This document shows, piece by piece, positions 45,408-54,347 of a stretch of DNA of 64,000 bases. Position 1 is the first letter of the stretch, and every line of letters starts with the position of its first letter. Below the pieces are notes generated by a model that worked only from the letters and a program-made list of their open reading frames with translations, did not search any database and was not told where the DNA came from. Origin of the DNA: Olivibacter domesticus (GTDB taxonomy: Bacteria > Bacteroidota > Bacteroidia > Sphingobacteriales > Sphingobacteriaceae); assembly GCF_900109575.1 (NCBI RefSeq), contig NZ_FOAF01000008.1, positions 124,001 through 188,000 on the forward strand. The letters are read 5' to 3'. The position numbers and the translations under genes were made by a program.

Positions 45408-46490
45408 ATGGATGATAATAGAATCATAGTGCTGCTGACCCGCAAGATAACGGGTGAAATTAACGAGGTTGAACTTGAAGAATTAACTAATTTATTAGCA
45501 GAAAATCCCGAGGCAGTATATTATGAGGAATTTGTGAATGAATTATGGAAAAAGAGTGAAAATAAGGATAAGAAACTCGATTCTTTTTATGAGCGTCATA
45601 AAATAAGACACCTAGAGAAATTACAGTTCGACACAAGTGCTGAACTTCTTATAAAAGATGTTCCACGAGTAGAAAAAAAGTTGATATTGAAGAGAAAGGT
45701 TTTTTTCTACGGAGCTGCGGCAGTTATTTTATGTATTATTAGTTTTTTCACTTTTTTTAGCAGCTACATTTACGAAAAGGCTTCAGAAAATAGAATTGAA
45801 ATTATAGCAGAGAAGGGTATCCGGAAACAATTGTTATTGCCTGACGGTACAAAAGTATGGCTAAACGCTGATAGCAGGTTGTCTTATAATAATTTTACAA
45901 AAGACACTAAAATGCGTTCAGTAAGTTTGGAGGGAGAGGCTTACTTCGATGTCGCCAAGGATAAAAATAGGCCTTTTATTATACAGACAGAGAAAATCTC
46001 CATAAGAGTATTGGGCACTGCTTTTAACGTGAAGGCATATCCTAATGAACCAAAAACGGAGACAACTCTTATTAAAGGAGCTATTGAGTTAAGTGTAAAT
46101 GAAAGACCAGAGGAGAAAATTTTATTAAAGCCAAATGAAAAAGTTGCGTTAGTTGATTCTAAAATGTTGGCAGAAGGTAAGAAGTCAACAAATAACTTGA
46201 CCCTTACCATAGGAAATCTGTCTAAGATACATGTAGACAATGAAGAATATATACAAGAAACCTCGTGGACTACAAATAAGCTTGTTTTCAAAGATGAGAC
46301 AATGGAAGAATTGATTCCAAAACTTGAACGATGGTACAATGTCAGTATTCACTTAGAAAGCTCCAAAATAAAACGTTATCGATATACTGCCACTATCACG
46401 AAAGAGGATATCAATCAAGTACTAAATGCCATGCAGCTAATTAAACCTTTTACCTTTAAAACTGAAAATAATGACATAACTATTTATTAA
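45408..46490 (+). CDS. FecR family anti-sigma factor
   Basis: 360 aa. The cytoplasmic N-terminus (IIVLLTRKITGEINEVELEE) is the sigma-binding part. One transmembrane helix follows (FFYGAAAVILCIISFFTFFS, about 103-122). The periplasmic FecR domain includes LLLPDGTKVWLNADSRLSYN and GEAYFDVAKDKNRPF. The C-terminal DUF4974-like segment is FKDETMEELIPKLERWYNVS. It lies directly upstream of SusC gene 2. Its sigma partner is not adjacent; the ECF sigma at 35136 is the only candidate in this block. Confidence 0.93.
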   Translation: MDDNRIIVLLTRKITGEINEVELEELTNLLAENPEAVYYEEFVNELWKKSENKDKKLDSFYERHKIRHLEKLQFDTSAELLIKDVPRVEKKLILKRKVFFYGAAAVILCIISFFTFFSSYIYEKASENRIEIIAEKGIRKQLLLPDGTKVWLNADSRLSYNNFTKDTKMRSVSLEGEAYFDVAKDKNRPFIIQTEKISIRVLGTAFNVKAYPNEPKTETTLIKGAIELSVNERPEEKILLKPNEKVALVDSKMLAEGKKSTNNLTLTIGNLSKIHVDNEEYIQETSWTTNKLVFKDETMEELIPKLERWYNVSIHLESSKIKRYRYTATITKEDINQVLNAMQLIKPFTFKTENNDITIY

Positions 46491-46500
46491 GATGAAAGCT

Positions 46501-46523
46501 TAAGGAGTGCGCCAACACCCTTA
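46501..46523 (+). promoter_or_regulatory. Leader hairpin of SusC gene 2 (TGCGCC element)
   Basis: TAAGG-A-GTG, loop CGCCAA, CAC-CCTTA: a stem of eight pairs with one bulged A, 65 nt before ATG 46589 and 10 nt after the FecR stop. The loop and top three pairs equal those of SusC gene 1, while the lower stem differs in sequence but still pairs. Confidence 0.65.
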
Positions 46524-46588
46524 TGTAAAAATCATCAACGATGTAGTGAAACTACTCTCCCAGAATTTCTAACAATAATTACCTAATT

Positions 46589-49500
46589 ATGAAAAGTAAA
46601 GAACTAAACCAAAAAGTTTTTTATACATATTGTTTTGCCCATTTTATAGCTAAAAGAAGCGTCTTTTTATTTAAGTATATCGTTCTTTTATTGATCACTT
46701 TTTCATTGCCCGAGGAGGTATATGCTGTTTCTGAAAAGATAGATTTGACCGCACGAAATGTGAAGCTTAAAACGCTTTTCCCTGTTTTGGAGCAACGTGG
46801 TAAAATAAGATTAATGTACAGTGAGGAGAACGCAATGCTTGACAAATTGGTTAGCATAAATGTATCCGATATGCCTGTCTTAGAGGTGTTAGATCAATTG
46901 TTTTCCCATACTGATCTGGAATATAAGATGCTCGAAAACGATCTTGTGGTAATCACAAAAAAAGACAAACAACAAACAATTGAAGTAAAGGGAAGAATTA
47001 GTGATGAAGGGGGGCAACCTTTAGCAGGAGTAAGTATTATTGTAAAAGGTACCGGGAAAGGTACAAGCTCCAATGAAGAAGGGCAATTTATCTTGAGATC
47101 TCCAGAAAATGCTGTACTGGTTTTCTCCTATATAGGTTATTTGTCACAAGAGCTCGAAGTAAAATCACGTCAGTTGATAGACGTTACGTTAACAGCGGAG
47201 GCCGAATCATTGGGAGAGGTGGTTGTAACCGCACTGGGCATTAATAGAGAAAAGAAATCGCTTAGTTATGCCGTTACGCAAATAGGCGGCGATCAGGTGA
47301 CGAAAGCACGCGAAATTAATCTTGGCAATGCATTGACGGGTAGAGTAGCAGGCCTAAACGCCACAGGAACATCTACCGGGCCAGGTGGATCCAGCCGCAT
47401 CGTAATCAGAGGCAATGGATCACTTAATGGAGATAATCAACCGCTCATAGTCGTAAATGGCATCCCGATAGACAACTCCAATCAAGGAGCGGCAGGCTCT
47501 TACGGAGGAATGGATCGAGGCAATGGCCTTTCCAGTATTAATCCTGATGACATTGAATCTATTTCCGTATTAAAAGGTGGAACGGCGGCAGCTTTATATG
47601 GATCTCGGGCAGCAAACGGCGTGATTTTAATTACTACGAAATCAGGTAAGGGACAGCAAGGCGTTGGTGTGGAATATAATACTACACTTACCATGGAAAC
47701 ACCGCGTAACTTACTAGACTGGCAATATGAATATGGTGCAGGATCACAAGGTGCAAAGCCTAGCTCACAGGCCGAGGCAATTGCTTTTGGAAGGATGTCG
47801 TGGGGAGCAAGATTGGACGGATCAATGGTGCCACAGCCTAATGGTGAAGAAGCACCTTACATTGCACAGCGAGATAATATTAAAAATTTCTATAATACAG
47901 GAAGCACCTTTAATAACACCGTAGCACTAAGTGGAGGTAATGAAATAGCCAATTTCAGATTTGCAGCGGCTAATCTTGATAATAAAGGTATCGTCCCTAA
48001 TAATGCGCTGAATATTAAGTCCTTCAATCTAAGCGCCAATGCAACGTTGGCAAAGAGAATCATCTTTGAAGGGAAAGCGCAATATAGTATCGAGAAAAAC
48101 GACAATAGACCCTTCACCGCAGATTTTCAAAAAAATCCAAATGCAGGTACGCAAATAATAGCGAATAGCATTGATGTCCGCACGCTGGCACCTGGCTACG
48201 ATGCAAATGGCAACGAAATGGTCTGGAGTGATTATATCTATGCCACTAACCCCTATTTTGCAGTTAATAAAATGACAAATGGTGATACCAGAAATAGATT
48301 TATTGGGATGTTCTCTACAAGGTATAATATCACTGATTATCTATATGCGAGAGGTCGCGTCGGAATAGATCAGTATAACTTCGATGCCTTTGATTTGTCT
48401 GAACCTTCGGGAACTGCTTTTAATAATCGGGGCCAAATGAATACAGATCAAAATTACAAGCAGGAAGTAAATGCGGAAGCCATTTTGGGATTTGATAAAA
48501 CTTTAGGAGATTTTTCAGTTAATGCGCTAATAGGGGGCAACCAAATGAGGAATACGACAAAAGGGGTGCAGCTAACCAGTGGACAGTTTAATGTTCCCTT
48601 TCAGTATTTTATTGGAAATGGCAGCGCACAGAATTTTACGCTGAACTACGGGAAATTTGCTATCAATTCCATTTTTGCATCTGCTGATATTGGTTATAAA
48701 TCATATTTATACCTAACACTATCTGCCCGGAAGGATTGGTTTTCAACATTGCCGCCAGAACAAAATAGCTTACTTTATCCATCGGTTGGTTTAAGCTTTG
48801 TAGCATCAGAAGCTTGGAAAAGCAAGCCTATGTGGCTAGATTATCTTAAAGTGAGAGCTTCATGGGCGCAGGTGGGTGGTGGTGCACCGGCGCCGTATAG
48901 TCTGGACCTCACTTATATGAATCAACCTCAGCAATATATAACCGGTGCCACCTTAATGACGGTTAATAGTAATACCATCCCAAATAAGTTAAAACCCTAT
49001 ACCTCCACCACTTCAGAGGCGGGAGTTGAAGCACGGATTTTTAATAATAAGCTAGGAGTAGATCTTACTGTGTATGATAGAACAACTACTAACGATATTG
49101 TAAACGCTTCTGTGCCTTATAGTTCAGGTTACCAGACTGTAGCGCTTAACGTTGGCGAAATTCGTAACCGGGGTGTTGAATTATTACTCAGCGGTACGGC
49201 ACTACGTACCGGAGCGTTTAGTTGGGATCTGGCCTATAATATGGCCTACAATAAAAATACTGTTTTAAAAATTTCGGATGATTTACAGTCTATTCAATTG
49301 CCGGGTGCAACTACCCGAACCTTAAATGGCGGGATCTACCATTTTGAAGGGCAACCATTTGGTATGATAGCCGGAAATAGGGCTGCGCGAAATGAAGATG
49401 GACAGATTATTTATAATAGCGCTACTGGAATTCCAATTCAAGGACCTTTGGAAATATTGGGTAAAGGAGTTCCTCCCTTAACAATGGGGATAACCAATAC

Positions 49501-49993
49501 GTTTAACTATAAAAATTTCAGCTTAAATGTGCTGATTGATGGTAAGTTTGGCGCAAAAGTATATGCTGCAACAAATGCATACGGTACGCAGTTTGGATTG
49601 GATAAACGGACTGTCGAGCACAACATACGTGAAACAGGGATTGACCTTTCGGGGGTGAACCAAGCGAATGAGCCTTATACAGGAAACGTTTCCGCCCAGA
49701 CTTATTATTCAACGATATGGGCAACTTTAACAGATGAATTTGTTACTAGTGCCGATTTTATTAAGTTGCGTTCTATTACACTTGGATATTCTTTGCCTAA
49801 CAGTCTTTTAGAAAAAACACCTTTTGAAGCACTAACACTTTCGTTTGTAGCGAGAAACTTATTTTTCTTATATAATAAAGCTCGAAATATAGATCCGGAA
49901 GCAAGCTATAGCAGTGGTAATGCACAAGGTCTGGAGAATTTTGGTTTGCCAACAGTCCGTAGTTATGGGTTAAACCTGTCGGTTAAATTTTAA
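46589..49993 (+). CDS. SusC/RagA TonB-linked outer-membrane transporter with STN domain
   Basis: 1134 aa. It has the same architecture as SusC gene 1: charged N-terminal extension, signal peptide (YIVLLLITFSLPEEVYAV), STN domain (IDLTARNVKLKTLFPVLEQR), CarboxypepD_reg-like domain (VKGRISDEGGQPLAGVSIIV), plug (VLKGGTAAALYGSRAANGVI) and barrel ending SYGLNLSVKF. It probably receives the FecR contact, as FecR is encoded just upstream. The SusD partner follows after 28 bp. The two pairs may handle different ligands of one pathway. Confidence 0.96.
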   Translation: MKSKELNQKVFYTYCFAHFIAKRSVFLFKYIVLLLITFSLPEEVYAVSEKIDLTARNVKLKTLFPVLEQRGKIRLMYSEENAMLDKLVSINVSDMPVLEVLDQLFSHTDLEYKMLENDLVVITKKDKQQTIEVKGRISDEGGQPLAGVSIIVKGTGKGTSSNEEGQFILRSPENAVLVFSYIGYLSQELEVKSRQLIDVTLTAEAESLGEVVVTALGINREKKSLSYAVTQIGGDQVTKAREINLGNALTGRVAGLNATGTSTGPGGSSRIVIRGNGSLNGDNQPLIVVNGIPIDNSNQGAAGSYGGMDRGNGLSSINPDDIESISVLKGGTAAALYGSRAANGVILITTKSGKGQQGVGVEYNTTLTMETPRNLLDWQYEYGAGSQGAKPSSQAEAIAFGRMSWGARLDGSMVPQPNGEEAPYIAQRDNIKNFYNTGSTFNNTVALSGGNEIANFRFAAANLDNKGIVPNNALNIKSFNLSANATLAKRIIFEGKAQYSIEKNDNRPFTADFQKNPNAGTQIIANSIDVRTLAPGYDANGNEMVWSDYIYATNPYFAVNKMTNGDTRNRFIGMFSTRYNITDYLYARGRVGIDQYNFDAFDLSEPSGTAFNNRGQMNTDQNYKQEVNAEAILGFDKTLGDFSVNALIGGNQMRNTTKGVQLTSGQFNVPFQYFIGNGSAQNFTLNYGKFAINSIFASADIGYKSYLYLTLSARKDWFSTLPPEQNSLLYPSVGLSFVASEAWKSKPMWLDYLKVRASWAQVGGGAPAPYSLDLTYMNQPQQYITGATLMTVNSNTIPNKLKPYTSTTSEAGVEARIFNNKLGVDLTVYDRTTTNDIVNASVPYSSGYQTVALNVGEIRNRGVELLLSGTALRTGAFSWDLAYNMAYNKNTVLKISDDLQSIQLPGATTRTLNGGIYHFEGQPFGMIAGNRAARNEDGQIIYNSATGIPIQGPLEILGKGVPPLTMGITNTFNYKNFSLNVLIDGKFGAKVYAATNAYGTQFGLDKRTVEHNIRETGIDLSGVNQANEPYTGNVSAQTYYSTIWATLTDEFVTSADFIKLRSITLGYSLPNSLLEKTPFEALTLSFVARNLFFLYNKARNIDPEASYSSGNAQGLENFGLPTVRSYGLNLSVKF

Positions 49994-50021
49994 AATTATT
50001 TTTATTAGTAAAATAGACATT

Positions 50022-51638
50022 ATGAATCATAGAAAAAGGATTTTTTTAAAAAGTGTATTTATTGCTGGCTTTTGTATGCTGGCAACTTTTTCTGCTTGTG
50101 ATAAAGGATTTGAAGAGATGAATACCAATCCTAATGCCTTTACAGAACCTGTTATTGGCAATCTTTTTACGACAAGTATTATCAGAACGGCCGGAACGGG
50201 GACTGCAGATCGCAATAGAACCAATATAAAATATTTTGCAGGCACCATGCAGTACATGGCCTCTTTAGGACTTAATTGGTCGGGCGATAAGAATTATGAA
50301 AATAATCAGTTTGGTGATTTATTTGAAACCATCTATAATGTTCACCTGAAAGAGCTTCAACAGATTATCGCCGCTACAGAAGGAAACGTGGATTTGATCA
50401 ACCAATTTGCAATAGCCAATATTTGGCGTGTGTTTATATTGCATCGGGCGACGGACATATACGGTGATGTGCCTTATACCGAAGCGGGTCAAGGGTACAT
50501 TAGTGGCGTGTTTAAACCAGCCTATGATAAGCAATCTGCTATTTACCCAATGATGCTTGAACAACTGGAACGTTCTATTAGTCAGTTGGATGCTACGAAA
50601 TCAACATTTGGAAATAATGACGTGTTGTATGAAGGTAATATTGCTAAATGGAAGACTTTTGCTTATTCATTAATGTTGCGTTTAGGCATGCGTTTGAGTA
50701 ATGTAGCGCCAGATTTAGCGAAGAGTTGGGTCGAAAAAGCCATCAGCGGAGGAGTCATGCAAAGTAATGATGATATAGCCAAAGTAAATCATGTTGCAGG
50801 AAATGGTAACACACAAAACTGGGATTCCTTCGAACTAAAAAGGGAAAGCTTCCCTGAATCAAATGCAGGGAAAGGTCCTGTTAAATTGAGTAAAACACTC
50901 ATTGATGCACTTATCGGGTATAACGATCCCCGAATACCTTTTTATGCAACCTTATGGGAAGGGAATATACTTTCCCAGCAAACAGCCAAATTACCAAGTA
51001 CAACTGATCCCACTCTTCAGAAAGGACTTCCCAATGGGTTTGATGCAACTACTATTAAACAAGTTATTCCTGATTTTAATAACAATATGCTGACCACATT
51101 TTCGGAGCCTAATACTGCAACAGTTGCAAGTTTAAATGCACCTACTATTCTGTTAAGCTATTCAGAAGTTGAATTTCTATTGGCAGAAGCTGCTTTAAGA
51201 GGCTGGGCGCCTGGTACGGCAAGCGAACATTATGAAAATGCTATCAGAGCGAATATGCAGTCAACGAGTTTGTTTCCTACTGTTACTTTATCTAATGGTG
51301 AGAGCATTATTAAAGACGAGGTAATTGCGTCTTATTTAGCGGTGCATCCACTTGACGCAAGCGGCTCATTCGAACAGCAGATGGAGCAGATTTATACGCA
51401 ATTCTGGCTGGCCCATTTTATGTATTTCGATCATTTCGAAGCATTCTCCACGTGGAGAAGAACAGGATACCCTGTTCTCAATGCTCCAAATTATCCAGGA
51501 AACTTTACCGGGGGGAAACATTTATTACGCTTACGCTATCCCGTATCTGAAGCTACGCTGAACAAGATAAATTACGAAGAAGCAGTGAGTAATCAAGGGC
51601 CGGATCTATACACTACAGCAGTGTGGTGGGATAAATAA
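50022..51638 (+). CDS. SusD-like_2 family outer-membrane lipoprotein
   Basis: 538 aa. The signal ends FCMLATFSAC; the mature start DKGFEEMNTNPNAFTEPVIG is diagnostic of SusD-like_2. A TPR-like segment IANIWRVFILHRATDIYGDV and the C-terminal HLLRLRYPVSEATLNKINYE are present. Partner of SusC gene 2. It begins an uninterrupted series of genes with gaps of 25-90 bp that runs to the MFS transporter. Confidence 0.93.
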   Translation: MNHRKRIFLKSVFIAGFCMLATFSACDKGFEEMNTNPNAFTEPVIGNLFTTSIIRTAGTGTADRNRTNIKYFAGTMQYMASLGLNWSGDKNYENNQFGDLFETIYNVHLKELQQIIAATEGNVDLINQFAIANIWRVFILHRATDIYGDVPYTEAGQGYISGVFKPAYDKQSAIYPMMLEQLERSISQLDATKSTFGNNDVLYEGNIAKWKTFAYSLMLRLGMRLSNVAPDLAKSWVEKAISGGVMQSNDDIAKVNHVAGNGNTQNWDSFELKRESFPESNAGKGPVKLSKTLIDALIGYNDPRIPFYATLWEGNILSQQTAKLPSTTDPTLQKGLPNGFDATTIKQVIPDFNNNMLTTFSEPNTATVASLNAPTILLSYSEVEFLLAEAALRGWAPGTASEHYENAIRANMQSTSLFPTVTLSNGESIIKDEVIASYLAVHPLDASGSFEQQMEQIYTQFWLAHFMYFDHFEAFSTWRRTGYPVLNAPNYPGNFTGGKHLLRLRYPVSEATLNKINYEEAVSNQGPDLYTTAVWWDK

Positions 51639-51671
51639 TGAAAGGAATTTAACGTTTACCAATTAAGAATT

Positions 51672-52820
51672 ATGGAAGACAATCGTCGGAATTTTATCAA
51701 AAAAGGAATCTCTGTAGCTGCTGCCTTATCATTGGGGGGACTACAGGGGAGTGCTCATGAAACTTCTATCGAAGATGTTGTGCAACTCAATTCCTTTGCA
51801 AAGGATGCCGGTATGGAAATGAGTAATGCTTACTTTTCGGGTATTGAGGCAAATAAACAGCTCATTGCCCTGGCGAAACAGATGGATGCTCTGGGTGCTG
51901 TAGCCGGCGTAAATCCCGGTCTAGCAGGCTTAACCAATGTAAATCCTTGGGAATATAAAGCCATCATCGGTGTAAAAGAGGCATGGAAAAAGCAAGGATT
52001 AAAATTTAATGTTGTGGAAGGTCCTCCATCTTTAGGGGAAAAAACTAAATTAGGCTTGGCGGGTAAGGACGAAGAGATAGAAAACTTTATTGCCTTTATG
52101 AAAAATCTAAAGAAAGCAGGCATTGATGTTATCTGTTATAATTGGATGCCCGTTATCAGTTGGGCGCGTACTAGCATGGATAGACCCGGAAGAGGTGGTG
52201 CGTTGATGACTGCATTTGACTACGAGGACATAAAAAACAAACCGCTAACAAAATATGGCGAAGTGTCACCTGAAACGATGTGGAAGAACTTGGAATATTT
52301 TTTAAAAGCAGTTGTACCTGAAGCAGAGAAAATTGAAATGAAATTGGCGCTGCACCCAGATGATCCGCAGGTGAATAGCATTCAGGGTATCTCCCGTATT
52401 ATGAACACCGTAGAAAATTTTGATAGGATGTTGAACCTTGTTCCAAGTCCGTATAGTGGTGTAACGATGTGCCAAGGCAATTTTTCCTTAATGGGGGCAG
52501 ATATTCCAGCATTGGTTAGAAGATGGGGCAAAGCAGGTAAAATCCATTTTGTTCATTTCAGAAATGTACAAGATCTCAGTGGAGTACTGCCGAGCACAAA
52601 GTTTACGGAAACTTTTCATGATGAAGGACAGATAGATATGTATGAAGCCATGAAAGCTTATTATGACATCGGATTTAAAGGTCCTATTCGTCCAGATCAT
52701 GTACCCACGATGGCCGGTGAAGAAAATACTTTTCCAGGCTATATGACCTTGGGTAATCTTTTTGCAATCGGTTATATAAGAGGCTTGGCAGAAGCTGCAA
52801 GTAAACGGGCGAAAGCTTAA
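51672..52820 (+). CDS. UxuA-like mannonate dehydratase family protein with Tat signal
   Basis: 382 aa TIM barrel. UxuA hallmarks are visible: ICYNWMPVISWARTS (about 155), LHPDDP (about 228), MCQGNFSLM (about 266), IHFVHFRN (about 292) and RPDH (about 339), which supply His, Cys, His and Asp metal ligands in mannonate dehydratase. The enzyme would convert a D-aldonate to a 2-keto-3-deoxy acid. An N-terminal Tat motif (NRRNFIKKGISVAAALSLGG) is present, unlike cytosolic UxuA, so the enzyme is probably periplasmic. The true substrate may differ from mannonate. Confidence 0.88.
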   Translation: MEDNRRNFIKKGISVAAALSLGGLQGSAHETSIEDVVQLNSFAKDAGMEMSNAYFSGIEANKQLIALAKQMDALGAVAGVNPGLAGLTNVNPWEYKAIIGVKEAWKKQGLKFNVVEGPPSLGEKTKLGLAGKDEEIENFIAFMKNLKKAGIDVICYNWMPVISWARTSMDRPGRGGALMTAFDYEDIKNKPLTKYGEVSPETMWKNLEYFLKAVVPEAEKIEMKLALHPDDPQVNSIQGISRIMNTVENFDRMLNLVPSPYSGVTMCQGNFSLMGADIPALVRRWGKAGKIHFVHFRNVQDLSGVLPSTKFTETFHDEGQIDMYEAMKAYYDIGFKGPIRPDHVPTMAGEENTFPGYMTLGNLFAIGYIRGLAEAASKRAKA

Positions 52821-52848
52821 TAAATATGAATTAGCATAAATTTAAAGA

Positions 52849-53793
52849 ATGATGAAAAAATTAATAATACTTTGTCTAGTACTTTTTGTAGTAAGGTATG
52901 AAATAAATGCACAGCAGGTAGGTTCTTCTGCGGAGTATATCAAAGCGTTAACGTCTCATTGGAAAGGAGAGCGATTTTCCGACGGTCGGCCTAAAATAGC
53001 CGACAATTTATTGGAAAGATTAAAAAAAGTCTCCATGGAACAGGCTTGGGGCTATTTGCGAAGTCAAAAATATAATAATCAGTTTGAATCTAATTGGGAG
53101 GTGATCATGTACCCTGATCAGGTAATGGTAGGAAGAGCGGTGACTGCGCAATACATGCCGGCCAGGCCCGATCTGATCGATCAGATAAAACAACAAGGAG
53201 CAAAAGAAGGTCGGTCTACAGAAGGAGGAACAAACACATGGCCGATTGATGTGCTTACCTCGGGCGACGTATATGTGGCCGACAGTTATGGGAAGGTAAT
53301 CGACGGTACATTGATCGGCGATATGTTAGGTAATACCATCTATACGAATTCAAAAAATGGCGTGATATTCTGGGGAGCAGTGCGGGATATGGACGGACTC
53401 AGTCAGATAAAAGGCTTTAACGTTTGGGCGAAAGGTCAAGATCCTTCTTATATTATGGAGATGACGCTTTCAACCATCAATGCCCCTATCAGGATTGGGC
53501 GGGCTACGGTGTTACCTGGCGATGCCGTTTTGGCCAATAAATATGGAACAATATTTATCCCTTCACATTTGGTGGAAGATTTGGTGATGAGTTCAGAGTT
53601 CACGATGCTAAGAGATAAATTTGGTGCACAGCGTCTTAAAGAGAAAAAATATTTATCAGGGCAGATAGATAGTAAATGGAGTGATGAAATAAGAAATGAT
53701 TTCGTAGGCTGGCTAAAAAATCTTTCTGGAGAAGAATTGCCAATGTCAAGAGAAGAGCTGGATGCTTATCTTAAGAATCGAGATTTTTATTAA
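52849..53793 (+). CDS. Exported RraA-like (class II pyruvate aldolase fold) protein
   Basis: 314 aa with a Sec signal (IILCLVLFVVRYEINAQ). The RraA/HMG-aldolase fold is shown by TSGDVYVADSYGK, GTLIGDMLGNTIYTNSKNGV, then IFWGAVRDMDGL (the RD pair of the aldolase family) and LPGDAVLANKYGTIFIPSHL. Family members cleave 4-hydroxy-2-oxo acids to pyruvate plus an aldehyde or keto acid; others are RNase E regulators, which would not be exported. Sited 28 bp after the UxuA-like dehydratase, whose product would be a 4-hydroxy-2-oxo acid. This supports an aldolase role. Confidence 0.83.
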   Translation: MMKKLIILCLVLFVVRYEINAQQVGSSAEYIKALTSHWKGERFSDGRPKIADNLLERLKKVSMEQAWGYLRSQKYNNQFESNWEVIMYPDQVMVGRAVTAQYMPARPDLIDQIKQQGAKEGRSTEGGTNTWPIDVLTSGDVYVADSYGKVIDGTLIGDMLGNTIYTNSKNGVIFWGAVRDMDGLSQIKGFNVWAKGQDPSYIMEMTLSTINAPIRIGRATVLPGDAVLANKYGTIFIPSHLVEDLVMSSEFTMLRDKFGAQRLKEKKYLSGQIDSKWSDEIRNDFVGWLKNLSGEELPMSREELDAYLKNRDFY

Positions 53794-53881
53794 AAGCTTT
53801 ATAACAGCATAAAAGATAATGATTATGAATGGCATCGACATTTATGATCGTTCAATGATTCATGACACAAATATTATCCGA

Positions 53882-54322
53882 ATGAAAAATCAGTTTATAA
53901 TCATATTCTTAACCATGATCTGCTTGAGTTGTACAGATAAAAAAGAAGAGGAAGCTAAGGTGGCCGTTGAAAAGGCAGTCGAAGCTTTTCGTCAAACAAT
54001 GCTTCACCCTGATCAAGCGACATTCGAAGCATTGACGTCCACCAAGTTAAGCTATGGTCATTCTAGTGGTTTAATAGAAGATCAACCCACCTGCATTACA
54101 TCGATGGTTTCGGGGAAGTTTAAATTTTTACGTATTGATATAATTAACCAAACAGTAGCTATAGAAGGTAACACAGCAATAGTAAGGCATGAGTTTAAGG
54201 CTGATACACATGATGAAGGGAAGGACCCGGGAACAGTGAAGCTTAATGTATTGCAGGTTTGGCATAAGCTTGATGATCATTGGCGTTTACTTGCCAGACA
54301 GGCAGTGAAAGTAAAAATTTAG
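53882..54322 (+). CDS. NTF2-like (DUF4440) lipoprotein
   Basis: 146 aa from ATG 53882; an upstream ATG at 53819 would put 21 residues before the signal and is less likely. The lipobox LTMICLSC is at residues 11-18. The domain AVEKAVEAFRQTMLHPDQAT, then HSSGLIEDQPTCITSMVS, is a DUF4440/SnoaL-like alpha+beta barrel, with NVLQVWHKLDDHWRLLARQA as the last strands. Such domains bind small ligands or catalyse isomerisations and dehydrations. Its place inside the sugar-acid operon suggests an accessory step or ligand binding in the periplasm. Confidence 0.8.
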   Translation: MKNQFIIIFLTMICLSCTDKKEEEAKVAVEKAVEAFRQTMLHPDQATFEALTSTKLSYGHSSGLIEDQPTCITSMVSGKFKFLRIDIINQTVAIEGNTAIVRHEFKADTHDEGKDPGTVKLNVLQVWHKLDDHWRLLARQAVKVKI

Positions 54323-54347
54323 TGGCTAAATTATTAAATTGAAATAC

